Source: Pseudomonadota bacterium (GTDB lineage Bacteria > Chloroflexota > UBA6077 > JAJPGT01). From it: 64,000 nt of DNA. The position numbers and the translations under genes were made by a program. A model generated the notes under the pieces. It did not search any database. It saw nothing but the letters and a program-made list of their open reading frames with translations, and was not told the DNA's origin. Position 1 is the stretch's first letter. Every line of letters starts with the position of its first letter. The stretch is from assembly GCA_021325655.1 (NCBI GenBank), contig JAJPGT010000096.1:62001-126000 (forward strand), written 5' to 3'. Shown piece by piece: positions 13,944-22,922 of this stretch.

Positions 13944-16900
13944 ATGCGCGGCGCAGGCGCCACGCCCGTCGGCCGGCTGATCCGGATCGCCGCGCTGGGC
14001 GCCGCCATCTTCCTGCTCCTGGCGCCCTCCGGGCTCGCCAGCCCGGGCTTTGCCCGGCCGGCGAGCGTGCCGACCACACCGCGGGCCAGCGCGGCGCCAG
14101 GGCTCGTCACCCTGGCGTGGGCTGAGCCAGATGGTGACGTGCAGGGTTTCCACGTCTACCGCGACGGCGCCCAGGTGGCCGCGCTCCCCGCCAGCAGCCA
14201 CGTCTACCTGGATCGCGCCGCCTCGTGCGGCGCCGCGCATACTTATGAAGTCGCTGCGTTCAGCGCCGCGGGCGAGGCGGCGCGCCAGGCTGCGCCGTCC
14301 GTTCTCCCCGCCTGCCCCGCCGTGGCGACGCTCTGGGCCTGGGGTGACAACAGCCGGATGCAGCTTGGCGCAAGCGGGGCGCCGGAGCGCGAGACCCCGG
14401 GCGAGGTCGCCGGGGTCGGCCAGGTGACGCAGGTCGTCGCGGGCGGTGGCCACGTCCTGGTGCTGGCCAGCGACGGCGCAGTCTGGGGCTGGGGTGACGA
14501 CGTGGCCGGGCAGGTGGGGACGGGGACTCCAGGCGCGACGAGCGCACCTGCGCCGGTGCCCGGGCTGGTCGGCGCGCGAGCGCTCGCGGCCGGAGATCGG
14601 CACAGCCTGGCGCTCGCAGCCGACGGTGCGGTCTGGGCCTGGGGTGATAGCTCCGACGGCCAGCTCGGCAGCGGGGACAGCGGCGGGAGCCATGGCCCAG
14701 CAGTCGTGCCCCGGCTAGTTGGCGTCGCGGCGCTGGCCGCCGGCGGGGCGCACAGTCTGGCACTGAAGCACGATGGCACGGTCTGGGCCTGGGGCCGCAA
14801 CGTCGAGGGGCAGCTTGGAACCGGCAGCGCGAGCATGGCGAGCGGCACGCCCGCCCAGGTGCGCGGGCTGACAGACGTCATCGCGATCAGCACCGGGCTC
14901 GACCACAGCCTGGCGCTGCGCGCGGACGGCACCGTCTGGGCCTGGGGCTGGAACGCCTGGGGCCAGCTCGGCAGCGGCGGCAGCGCCGACAGCCCAATCC
15001 CGCTCCCGGTCAGTGGGCTGTCGAGCATCGTCGCCATCAGCGCGGGCGGCAGCCACAGCCTGGCGCTCGCGGCCGACGGGACGGTCTGGGCCTGGGGCCG
15101 CAACGCGTTCGGGCAGCTTGGCGACGGGTCGCGCCGCGATCGCCCGGCGCCGGTCCGGGTGAACGGTGTGAGCGGTATCGTGGCGATCGCCGCCGGGACG
15201 AGCCACAGCCTGGCGTTGAAGAGCGACGGGACGGTCTGGGCCTGGGGCGCCAACAGCGCGGGCCAGCTTGGCAGCCCGGCCGGGGTCGGCACCGACCAGC
15301 CTGCGCCAGTACCCGGCCTGTCGGGAGTGATCGCGTTGGCCGCTGGCGGCGACGTCAGCCTGGCGTTGGCGCGGCCGGCCGCGCCAACCGAGCCAGCCTC
15401 GACGGCGGTCCAGATCGTCGATTTCGCCTTCAATCCGGCCAGCGTGACGCTTCAGACTGGCCAGAGCGTGACCTGGACCAACACCGGCGCCGCGCCGCAC
15501 ACCAGCACTGCCGATAGCGGCCTCTGGAACTCCGGCATCCTCACCAGCGGCAAGTCCTTCAGCTTCACCTTCACGACGGCCGGCACGTTCAGCTACTTCT
15601 GCACGGTGCATCCGAACATGCGCGGCACCGTCACGGTGGCCGACGCGCTCGGGGCGGTGCCGAGCGTAACGGCAAGCCTCATCACGACCACCACCCCGTC
15701 CGCCACTCCAACGCCCCACGCCGTCAGCGCCGACATCAGCATCGTCGACTTCAGCTTCGACCCGTCCAGCAAGACGGTGCAGGTGGGGCAGAAGGTGAAA
15801 TGGGCCAACAACGGCCAGGCGCCGCACACCACCACCAGCGACGATGGCACCTGGGATTCCGGCACCCTGCAGCCCGGCGACACTTTCTCCTTCACCTTTA
15901 CAAGCGCGGGAACCTACTCTTACTTCTGCTCGATCCATCCGAGCATGCACGGGACGATCACCGTCCAGGGCGGGCCCACCCCCACCCCCACTGCCACCCT
16001 TCCGCCCAACGTGACGCTGACCCCAACGCCGACGCTGCCGCCACCCCAGCCCGGCGCGGTGAGCATTGTCGACTTCGCCTTCCAGCCAGACACGATCACC
16101 GTGGACGTGGGCGGGACGGTGACCTGGACGAACACCGGCCAGGCGCCGCACACCACCACCAGCAGCGCCGGGCTGTGGGACTCCGGCACGCTGGCGCACG
16201 GGGCCGCCTTCTCCTACACGTTCACCGCGGCCGGCACCTACACCTACTTCTGCGCGATCCACTCCTTCATGCACGGCACCATCCTGGTGCAGGGCGGGCT
16301 GACCGCCACCCCGAGTCCGACCGCCTCGGCGACCCCCACTCCGGCCACACCCACTGCCAGTGCCACCCCCACCCCACCGGCCACGGTCCACATCGTCGAC
16401 TTCGCCTTTCAGCCCTCGCGGCTGGCGGTTCGGGTCGGCGACACTGTCACCTGGATCAACAGCGGGCCGAGCGCGCACACCACCACCAACCAGGATGGCC
16501 TGTGGGACTCCGGGGTGCTCAACCCCGGCAGCTTCTTCCAGTTCACCTTCACCGCCGCCGGCCGGTTCCCCTACGTCTGCGCGATCCACCCCTTCATGCA
16601 CGGCACCATCCTGGTGCAGGGGCCGGCCACCGCGACGCCAACCGCAACCCCCACGCCGCGCGCGACCGCGACCTCCACCGCCACGGGAACCGTGACCCCA
16701 ACGGATACCCCGACCGCCACCGCCACGGCGACGCCCAGCCCAACCCCGGTCCAGACCAGCGGCGACGTCAGCATCATCGACTTCGCCTTCCAGCCGGCGG
16801 CGCTCACCATCAACGCGGGCGATACGGTGACCTGGGCCAACAATGGCAGCGTGCCACACACGACGACCAGCCTGGACGGCCTGTGGGATTCGGGACTTCT

Positions 16901-17429
16901 GAACCCCGGGCAGACCTTCAGCGTCCCGTTCGCCACGCCGGGCAGCTACCGCTACCGCTGCAACGTCCACCCATTCATGCATGGCACCATCCTGGTCACC
17001 GCCCCGACGTCCACGCCCACGGCGCTGGCCGACTCGGACCTCGCGGCGACCGCGACTGCCACGGCCAGCCCGACCGCGACGCCGGGTGACGCGCCCGTCC
17101 TGACGCCCGGCGTGGGGGTGACGGAGACGCCCCGCCAGCGCACCCGGCGTCCGTCTGGCGCCGAGCTGCGAGATACACCCGTGCCAGCGGCGGCTGGGCT
17201 CCCGGGCGAGACGGCCACACCGCCAGCCAGCCCGACGCCGGCCCCCACCCCCACGCAGCCCGCGGCCCTGACAGCCACCCCCGCCGGCATCCAGACACTG
17301 CCGCCGACCGTGGCGCCGAGCGCCACTCCGCCGCCCCACACGCCCACGCCGCGCCCGACGAGCACCCCACTGCCAACGACAAAGCGCGCCACCTCGGTGG
17401 GCACTCGCGGTCCAGCATCGGGCGCCTGA
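13944..17429 (+). CDS. secreted RCC1 propeller protein with five tandem cupredoxin domains
   Basis: 1161 residues; ATG preceded by GGGGAGG. A signal peptide (1-about 34) leads into a fibronectin-III-like segment (about 45-125). Seven RCC1 repeats follow (about 130-475), each marked by (L/V)WAWG...GQLG, enough for a complete seven-bladed propeller. Then five plastocyanin-like domains begin near residues 489, 597, 706, 815 and 942; each keeps type-1 copper ligands as APHT/SAHT (His), YFC or equivalent (Cys), IHP/VHP-type His, and a Met in MHG or MRG. Thr/Pro-rich linkers separate them, and a Thr/Pro tail of about 140 residues ends the protein with no LPXTG motif or membrane anchor. It probably acts outside the membrane in copper binding or electron transfer; the RCC1 part suggests a protein or ligand platform (inference). 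Confidence 0.9.
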   Translation: MRGAGATPVGRLIRIAALGAAIFLLLAPSGLASPGFARPASVPTTPRASAAPGLVTLAWAEPDGDVQGFHVYRDGAQVAALPASSHVYLDRAASCGAAHTYEVAAFSAAGEAARQAAPSVLPACPAVATLWAWGDNSRMQLGASGAPERETPGEVAGVGQVTQVVAGGGHVLVLASDGAVWGWGDDVAGQVGTGTPGATSAPAPVPGLVGARALAAGDRHSLALAADGAVWAWGDSSDGQLGSGDSGGSHGPAVVPRLVGVAALAAGGAHSLALKHDGTVWAWGRNVEGQLGTGSASMASGTPAQVRGLTDVIAISTGLDHSLALRADGTVWAWGWNAWGQLGSGGSADSPIPLPVSGLSSIVAISAGGSHSLALAADGTVWAWGRNAFGQLGDGSRRDRPAPVRVNGVSGIVAIAAGTSHSLALKSDGTVWAWGANSAGQLGSPAGVGTDQPAPVPGLSGVIALAAGGDVSLALARPAAPTEPASTAVQIVDFAFNPASVTLQTGQSVTWTNTGAAPHTSTADSGLWNSGILTSGKSFSFTFTTAGTFSYFCTVHPNMRGTVTVADALGAVPSVTASLITTTTPSATPTPHAVSADISIVDFSFDPSSKTVQVGQKVKWANNGQAPHTTTSDDGTWDSGTLQPGDTFSFTFTSAGTYSYFCSIHPSMHGTITVQGGPTPTPTATLPPNVTLTPTPTLPPPQPGAVSIVDFAFQPDTITVDVGGTVTWTNTGQAPHTTTSSAGLWDSGTLAHGAAFSYTFTAAGTYTYFCAIHSFMHGTILVQGGLTATPSPTASATPTPATPTASATPTPPATVHIVDFAFQPSRLAVRVGDTVTWINSGPSAHTTTNQDGLWDSGVLNPGSFFQFTFTAAGRFPYVCAIHPFMHGTILVQGPATATPTATPTPRATATSTATGTVTPTDTPTATATATPSPTPVQTSGDVSIIDFAFQPAALTINAGDTVTWANNGSVPHTTTSLDGLWDSGLLNPGQTFSVPFATPGSYRYRCNVHPFMHGTILVTAPTSTPTALADSDLAATATATASPTATPGDAPVLTPGVGVTETPRQRTRRPSGAELRDTPVPAAAGLPGETATPPASPTPAPTPTQPAALTATPAGIQTLPPTVAPSATPPPHTPTPRPTSTPLPTTKRATSVGTRGPASGA

Positions 17430-17456
17430 TCGGCGCGGTTGAAAAGCCTGTGCGGG

Positions 17457-17478
17457 GGGCGGCAGCTACCCGCCGCCC
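17457..17478. terminator. 7-bp hairpin between convergent genes
   Basis: GGGCGGC (17457-17463) pairs with GCCGCCC (17472-17478) around eight bases, between the RCC1 gene stop and the end of the convergent kinase gene. There is no T-run, so its role as a bidirectional terminator is tentative. Confidence 0.35.
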
Positions 17479-18887
17479 GGCTGGGCGAGCGGCAGGCTAA
17501 AGGAGAACGTGCTGCCCTGTCCTTCCGTGCTCTCTGCCCAGATGCGGCCGCCGTGGCGGTGAATGATCTCCCGGGACAGGTACAGCCCGAGGCCGAGCCC
17601 GCTGATCTGGGTCGCCGTGGCGTTGCTCGCTCGGTAGAAGCGGTCAAACACGTAGGGGAGCTCCGCTGCTGGGAGGCCAATCCCCTGATCCTGGATGGAG
17701 CAGACGACCTCTATCTCGCGCACCGCCAGAGCTACCCGGATCTCGCCCCCTTCGGGCGAATACTTCAGCGCGTTCCCGAGCAGGTTCTGCAGCACCTGCT
17801 CCAGCCGGATCGGGTCGGCACTGACCAGGATCTCGCTGCGCTCACTGCTGAAGGCAAAAGCGCCATCGGGCGCGAGTGGACGGAACTGGTCGACTACGTG
17901 GCGGGTGAGCGCGACCAGATCCACAATCTCACACTGAAGCGGGAACTCCAGCGCATCGCCACGGGTGAGGTCGACGAGCTGCTCGACGAGTCGCGCCATG
18001 CGCTTTGCCTGCTCGTCGATGATCGCCACCCGTCCGATGAGGTCGCGGAGGTCCGGGCGGCCGGCCTCGGCCGTGGCGACGCCCCTCCGTCGCCGCTCGC
18101 GGCGGAGCAGCGACTGGGCGTGGAGCCGGATCACGGTAAGAGGCGTCTTCAGCTCGTGGCTCACGATGGAGAGGAACTCGTTTTTCGCACGGTTCAGCTC
18201 CTCCCCACGCATCGCCTGGACCAGATACTGGCGGGAGACAGCGGTGAGGTAGTAGATCAGCCCGAGGCCGACGAGACCGGCAAGGGCGAGCACGATGATG
18301 ATGCGATCGAGCAGCATCGTAAGCTGGGTCCGCCGGGCAGTCGCCTCCTGGCGCACCTGCTGGATGTAGGTATCGAAAGTGGTGGCCCGCTCGCGGAAGA
18401 CGTCGAACAGCGCCTTGCCTGTGCCCGCCCGCACCGCGTCCACCGCCTCGGCTGAGCGGCCAGCGCGCACCAGCGCGATCTCCGGCTCCGCCGCTTCGGC
18501 TTGCCAGCGCTGAGCCGCCTCGCGCTCGGCAGCCAGCAGGGCCGGCGCCTGGCCGCCCACCGCCTCTGCCTGCTGCTGAGCCTGCTGCCACAGAGGCTCG
18601 AGCCGCGAGCGGCCGCGCTGGTACGGCTCGAGGAACCGTTCATCCCCCGTAAGGATGTACCCGCGCTGGCTCGTCTCCTGGTCAACCAGGATGTTTGTAA
18701 TCTGTGACTGTAAAGCCAGGAGCTGGTCGAGGTCGAGAATCACCCGGTCGCCAAGATCGACGATGGACGAGGCGACAATGGTGGGAACGGCGAAGATGAG
18801 CAGCAGGATAGCGGCGAGAAAGAGCGCCACAACAGTCAGGCGGACGTCTTTGAGCGCCCTGCGTTCGGGCTCAGCTCCCCGCCGCAC
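17466..18887 (-). CDS. CHASE3-domain sensor histidine kinase
   Basis: 473 residues with a GTG start after GGAGAG. TM1 (about 16-40) and TM2 (about 193-215) bracket an extracytoplasmic CHASE3 domain recognisable from QETSQRGYILTGDERFLEPY. The kinase core has the H-box SIVSHELKTPLTV (about 243), N-box NLLGNALKYSPEGG, QDQGIGLP and GLGLGLYLSREI. No HAMP is obvious between TM2 and HisKA. There is no adjacent response regulator gene; the lone receiver at 23970-24383 is a possible but unproven partner. Confidence 0.93.
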   Translation of the reverse strand: MRRGAEPERRALKDVRLTVVALFLAAILLLIFAVPTIVASSIVDLGDRVILDLDQLLALQSQITNILVDQETSQRGYILTGDERFLEPYQRGRSRLEPLWQQAQQQAEAVGGQAPALLAAEREAAQRWQAEAAEPEIALVRAGRSAEAVDAVRAGTGKALFDVFRERATTFDTYIQQVRQEATARRTQLTMLLDRIIIVLALAGLVGLGLIYYLTAVSRQYLVQAMRGEELNRAKNEFLSIVSHELKTPLTVIRLHAQSLLRRERRRRGVATAEAGRPDLRDLIGRVAIIDEQAKRMARLVEQLVDLTRGDALEFPLQCEIVDLVALTRHVVDQFRPLAPDGAFAFSSERSEILVSADPIRLEQVLQNLLGNALKYSPEGGEIRVALAVREIEVVCSIQDQGIGLPAAELPYVFDRFYRASNATATQISGLGLGLYLSREIIHRHGGRIWAESTEGQGSTFSFSLPLAQPGGG

Positions 18888-19015
18888 GCTCTCTCCTCAA
18901 CTTGCCGGCCCCGGACGAGCGCCCCAAATCCGAGGCACGTTACGACCCGTTCTTCCGCTGCGCTTCAGCGGCCAGGGAATGGCGCGGCCGGGCCGCTGAG
19001 CACCGCTCGGGGCGG

Positions 19016-19516
19016 CTACACGGGCTCGGACAGGCTCTGGAGCTGTGCCAGGTGCTGGTCCAGATGGTCGAGCATGAAGTCCATAACCACCTGGTGCAGG
19101 TCCATCTCACCCCGGGTCATGTGCCTGCTTCGTTTCGACCAGGCCTCTGGGGACAGCCCGCGGACGAAATCGCGCAGCTCGGCCAGCCCGGCGCGCAGCC
19201 GCTCCAGGTGGACCGCTGGCGGAGCGTAGCGCCCGGCTTCGATGGCGCTCAGGCGCGCCTCGTGGGTGGGCGGACGGCCGAGTGGGGCAGGCTCCGGAGA
19301 CGGGTTGGCGGCGATGCGACGCGCCTGGCCCAGATGAAAGAAGAGCGCCTCAGCCATGTGGGCCCAGATCTGCCCCGCGTCCCAGCGCTCCTCGTCGCCG
19401 GAGGTGGGCTGCTCCCGGCTGGGCGGCAGGGGGCGTTCCGCCTGCTCGGTCAGCCGGCGCTCCACCGTGTCGATCCTCGCCAAGATGGCAGCGGTACGCG
19501 CCGATTCCTCGCTCAT
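19016..19516 (-). CDS. DinB-like four-helix bundle protein
   Basis: 166 residues from the ATG at 19516; upstream extension overlaps the decayed FAH gene. It contains the DinB/YfiT-type pattern: a first His in QIWAHMAEALFFHLGQ, and a C-terminal MDLHQVVMDFMLDHLDQHLAQL with two further His residues that would complete a metal site. Many such proteins are thiol transferases or of unknown role. It is encoded alone. The family assignment is clear from the helix pattern; the substrate is unknown. Confidence 0.75.
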   Translation of the reverse strand: MSEESARTAAILARIDTVERRLTEQAERPLPPSREQPTSGDEERWDAGQIWAHMAEALFFHLGQARRIAANPSPEPAPLGRPPTHEARLSAIEAGRYAPPAVHLERLRAGLAELRDFVRGLSPEAWSKRSRHMTRGEMDLHQVVMDFMLDHLDQHLAQLQSLSEPV

Positions 19517-19524
19517 GGTGCTCC

Positions 19525-20032
19525 TCAACGTAGCGGCCACGGCGGCGGACCAGCCGCGACCGTGTTCCTCAGCGTCCCGAGCCGCTCGATCCGCAGCTCG
19601 ACCACGTCTCCCGGCTGAAGCCAGGGAACGCGCTCTGAGGCGTGGACGCGCGGTAGCTCCAGGATACAACCGGTCCCAACCGTCCCGGAGCCAATGATGT
19701 CACCCGGCTGGATGCGCGCCCGCGCAAAGCATACTTGAGCATCTCCTCGAAGCTCCAGTAGAGCGTCGCCCAGGTGCCGCGCGAGTACTCCCGACCATCC
19801 ACCCTGGCGGCTATCGCAAAGGCGTAGCCGCGCCCGCGGCGCTCGGGCGAGTGGCCGAGGCCAATGCGGGATCAGCGCGGGTCCGCTCTCCTGCCTGCAC
19901 CAGGCACTCGCCGCCGTCGTCGAGCAGGTCCAGCAGCGCAAGCCCCGGCTCCAGAGCATGAAGCTGGCCGGCGCCGAGCAGGCCAACCCGATCAGCGTTG
20001 GTATCCAGGGCACGAAACGTCGCCCAGCACAT
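19525..20032 (-). pseudogene. decayed fumarylacetoacetate hydrolase (FAH) family gene
   Basis: Three pieces of one FAH-family protein lie in different frames on the minus strand. From the ATG at 20032: RVGLLGAGQLHALEPG...LLDLLDD, a normal N-terminal domain. Near 19865 the frame changes directly to RRGRGYAFAIAARVDG, EYSRGTWATLYWSFEEML, so the central part of the catalytic domain (about 130 or more residues) is deleted. Near 19715 a further one-base shift restores IQPGDIIGSGTVGTGC...VELRIERLGTLRNTV, the normal C-terminus. The conserved acidic metal ligands of the central region are missing, so no active enzyme can be made. Confidence 0.85.
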
Positions 20033-20141
20033 CAGCCGCCCATGACTTCGACTGCCTGGCGCCGCCGCTCATCGTACCGGCCGCCGCCAGGCGTCCGCCA
20101 GATGAGGCCGGGTGGGCCAGGCAGGCCCGGTCCGGCCGCTC

Positions 20142-21917
20142 CTAGCGCGTGCTTGTCGCCAGCTTGTAGTCGATGGCGTCCAGTGGCACGCTCAGGCCCG
20201 ACGAGAGCGAGTTCTTGGTGCCACTGGGGGCGATCTGGAGCACGTGGGAGACCGGACGCAGCTTGTGTGCCTCGAAGACGATCTGCTGGAACAGCGGGGC
20301 GGGACTGTACAGGTCGACCGGGGTGACCGTGCCATCCAGCGTCACGTTGGCGATGCCCAACTGGGGTCCCTTGGTGAGCGTCACCGCCAGGTCCGTGCCG
20401 GTGAACGTCAGCGTCGCAGTGGCGCCCGGGTCGCTGGCGACGTGCTCGGTTCCGCCACTGGCCCGCCGGTCCGCCCGCAGCCGCCAGCTTCCCACGTAGC
20501 TGATCGCCGGCGCGGTGTCTTCCACCCGGGTGTAGCTGGGATAGGGAGGCAGGATCAGAATCGGGCGCGGCGTCTGCGAGAAGTCGAACTCGTCCAGCAG
20601 GTCGCCCAATTGCGCCACGTCCTCCCGCACCGTGGGCCGCGGGTCCGGCCGGCCATCGGTAGCCGGGTCCAGCCGCTGGCCGCCGAGGAACAGGTCCTCG
20701 ATGAACTTCAGGTAGGCGTCGAAGCTGAGCGTCTGGTGGTCGATGGTGTGCTTGGCATAGGGGCTGATCAGCAGCCCCGGCACCCGAATGCCATAGCCGT
20801 TCTGGTCGATGGTTGGCGGCGGGACGTGGTCGTAGAAGCCGCCCCAGTCGTCCCAGGCCAGGAAGATGGCGGTGCTATTCCAGTCCGGCCCCTGCATCAC
20901 CGCGTTGATCAGCCCGGTCACATACGCCTGGCCAGCGCTAATGTGGGCGGTTGGGTGCTCGCTCACCACGTGGCTAGGAACGACCCAGGCGACGCTCGGC
21001 AGATTGCCGGTCACCGCGTCGGTGGCGAACGTCGCCTCGTCCACGATGTTGCTCAGCTCGTGGTCGTCGTGCACCGTGGTGAAGGCGGGCAGCGGGTTCA
21101 CCAGGCTCTCCTGGTTCACTAACTGCATGCGCGGGGCACAGGTGAGCTGCTCGCCCGGACACTCGGGTTCGATCCCCTGGTTCACGTAGTACTTCCAGCT
21201 CACCTTGTTCTTGTGCAGGAGGTACGTAATGTCGGTCCAGGCGTAGAGCGGCGAGGTGTTCTGCGCGACGCGGGGATTGGCCGGGTCGTTGATACAGGAC
21301 ATGGGGTCCGCAGGATTCGGACAGCGGGCGGACCAGGCGGACACCAGGAACAGGTGCGAGGGCATGGTCCAGGACTCCACCGGCTCGAAGAGGTTGTCCT
21401 GGAGCAGGTAGGTATCGGCGTACGCCCAGTAGTTGGGAATCTGCCCCCGGTCGTGATAGGACATCACATCCTGCGTCGGCTGGCCCTTGTTCGCCGCGGC
21501 AATGATGAACCCATCCATCTTGCCGCCGTCGATGGCGGTGATCGCGTCGCGCATGAAATGCGGGCCGCCGTAGTTCACGTCCCCGGTATCCAGGAACGGC
21601 TTGTCGCAGGTGCCGGTGAGGGGATTGGGGTTGCAGACGGTAGGGACGCCGTTGGCGTCGCGCGGGATACCGTTGGCCCCGGGGTAGGTGCCGAAGTAGT
21701 GGTCGAAGGAGCGGTTCTCCTGCATGATGATGACCACGTGCTGGATCTTGCTCCGCGCCTCCTCCAGCGGGACCCGCCGGACTGGGGCAGGCGCCGCCGC
21801 GCCCACGCCGGCGACCACGAGCCAGAGTCCGGCGGCGAGCGAGAGCAGGAGTAGTCCCCAGCGCGCGCGGCCAGCAGCCAGGGAGGTACGGCGGCAAGCA
21901 GAGCTTGACCCGGACAT
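20142..21917 (-). CDS. secreted phosphoesterase (phospholipase C / acid phosphatase AcpA family)
   Basis: 591 residues with an N-terminal signal segment (hydrophobic about 20-42). The phosphoesterase domain (about 58-430) starts with the diagnostic IQHVVIIMQENRSFDHYFGTYPG, holding the catalytic Asn/Ser-type metal region, and includes MPSHLFLVSAWS, VVPSHVVSEHPTAHISAGQ and AIFLAWDDWGGFYDHVPPP, the second metal-binding cluster. A C-terminal beta-sandwich of about 120 residues (WRLRADRRASGGTEHVASD, FTGTDLAVTLTKGP) looks like a ligand- or carbohydrate-binding module. It would cleave phosphomonoesters or phospholipid headgroups outside the cell. A TTGACA/TAGACT promoter lies upstream. Confidence 0.9.
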   Translation of the reverse strand: MSGSSSACRRTSLAAGRARWGLLLLSLAAGLWLVVAGVGAAAPAPVRRVPLEEARSKIQHVVIIMQENRSFDHYFGTYPGANGIPRDANGVPTVCNPNPLTGTCDKPFLDTGDVNYGGPHFMRDAITAIDGGKMDGFIIAAANKGQPTQDVMSYHDRGQIPNYWAYADTYLLQDNLFEPVESWTMPSHLFLVSAWSARCPNPADPMSCINDPANPRVAQNTSPLYAWTDITYLLHKNKVSWKYYVNQGIEPECPGEQLTCAPRMQLVNQESLVNPLPAFTTVHDDHELSNIVDEATFATDAVTGNLPSVAWVVPSHVVSEHPTAHISAGQAYVTGLINAVMQGPDWNSTAIFLAWDDWGGFYDHVPPPTIDQNGYGIRVPGLLISPYAKHTIDHQTLSFDAYLKFIEDLFLGGQRLDPATDGRPDPRPTVREDVAQLGDLLDEFDFSQTPRPILILPPYPSYTRVEDTAPAISYVGSWRLRADRRASGGTEHVASDPGATATLTFTGTDLAVTLTKGPQLGIANVTLDGTVTPVDLYSPAPLFQQIVFEAHKLRPVSHVLQIAPSGTKNSLSSGLSVPLDAIDYKLATSTR

Positions 21918-21956
21918 GGCGCGCGATCTCCTTCCGCGTGAGCAGTCGTGGGCGGC

Positions 21957-21984
21957 AGTCTAGCACGCGCTCTGCCTCTGTCAA
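21957..21984 (-). promoter_or_regulatory. sigma70-type promoter of the phosphoesterase gene
   Basis: Minus-strand TTGACA (21984-21979) and TAGACT (21962-21957) are separated by 16 bases, about 40 bases before the ATG at 21917, with AAGGAG in between. Confidence 0.65.
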
Positions 21985-22051
21985 GGAACAGTTCTGTACA
22001 GCCGGAATCGGGTGGCCAGGTGCTCCGCCCCGCCCGAGCTCGCTCCGCCCC

Positions 22052-22768
22052 TCAGCACTCGCCGCGCTCGCCGACGAAGCGGGTGAGCGCCCGCGCGGGG
22101 GCATCCCGCTCGGCGCCATAGGGCTCGTGCTGGAAGCGGTAGTCGTGCTTGCGCACGTACTCCGCCAGCTCCTGGTCCAGCCCACGCAGGATGCTGGCCG
22201 CGTGAGCGAGGAGGAGCGCCGCGGCCGGCCGTTGTCTTGGTCTGGCGAGGGTGAGCGCGAGCCGCAGGTGGGGCAGACAGAGGCCCGGCGAGCGCTCGTA
22301 GGCGCTGCGCGCGTCGGGATGGGAGAGTTGCTCTAGCAGGACCTGCGCCGCGCGCTGCTCGGCGTCCGCCTCGACCTGGCAGGCCGGGCAGGGCGCATCG
22401 GGGCTGAGCGCGGCCAGCCCCGGGGCCGGACCGTCGGCGCGACGCCCACGGACCAGGGAGAGCAGCCCGCCGGCCGGTTCAGCCGACACCTGCTCGAGCC
22501 GCCGCAGCGCCGCGGCGATCACGGCGCGATAGAGGATCGCCACGCCCTGCCCGCTGCTCGTCCGGTTCAGGAGCTGCCGGCCGTGGGAAGCGCACAGGCC
22601 CAGGGCGGCCGCGAAGCGCGCCTGGACAGCGGGATCCGTCACCTGCTCGTACGCCAGGCTTTCCAGGGCGCGGGCAACCGCCCTGGCGCCGAGGCGGCAG
22701 ATCGGGCAGCCCGGTTGAGCAAGCGCCTCCAGCAGGGCCTGCGCGTGGCTATGGCGACTGGCGCGCAT
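22052..22768 (-). CDS. DUF6062 family cysteine-rich protein
   Basis: 238 residues from the ATG at 22768. Four Cys/His units are visible: GCPICRL near the N-terminus, GLCASHGRQLL, CPACQVEAD, and GLCLPHLRLAL. The first half (CPIC...CxSHG) and second half (CPAC...CLPHL) repeat each other, the layout of DUF6062, suggesting two zinc-ribbon-like or metal-binding modules on helical scaffolds. No function is known for the family. Divergent from the quinone oxidoreductase gene; the 154-base gap shows no strong promoter hexamers. Confidence 0.75.
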   Translation of the reverse strand: MRASRHSHAQALLEALAQPGCPICRLGARAVARALESLAYEQVTDPAVQARFAAALGLCASHGRQLLNRTSSGQGVAILYRAVIAAALRRLEQVSAEPAGGLLSLVRGRRADGPAPGLAALSPDAPCPACQVEADAEQRAAQVLLEQLSHPDARSAYERSPGLCLPHLRLALTLARPRQRPAAALLLAHAASILRGLDQELAEYVRKHDYRFQHEPYGAERDAPARALTRFVGERGEC

Positions 22769-22922
22769 GGGCAAGACGGCTGCTCCCGCGGTGAGCCGGC
22801 GACGGACTGCGCCGCGACGAAGTCTAGCATGGCACGGGGTGCCGGCCGGCGGACGCTCGGCTTGGCCATAATCCCAGTGAGCGAGCGACAAGCCGCGGCA
22901 AGAAGAGCGAGGACGACGGCAG

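Noticed and set aside
14715-17339. Long open frame of more than 800 codons on the minus strand opposite the RCC1/cupredoxin gene
   Set aside because: Composition is Gly/Arg-rich without domain pattern and mirrors the third-base GC bias of the real gene; no ribosome site. Antisense shadow. The same applies to the long plus-strand frame opposite soxA (6929-8656).
16000-17400. Short repeats resembling a CRISPR-like or tandem repeat array
   Set aside because: They are Thr/Pro codon repeats and cupredoxin repeats within one open frame, with variable spacing and no spacers.
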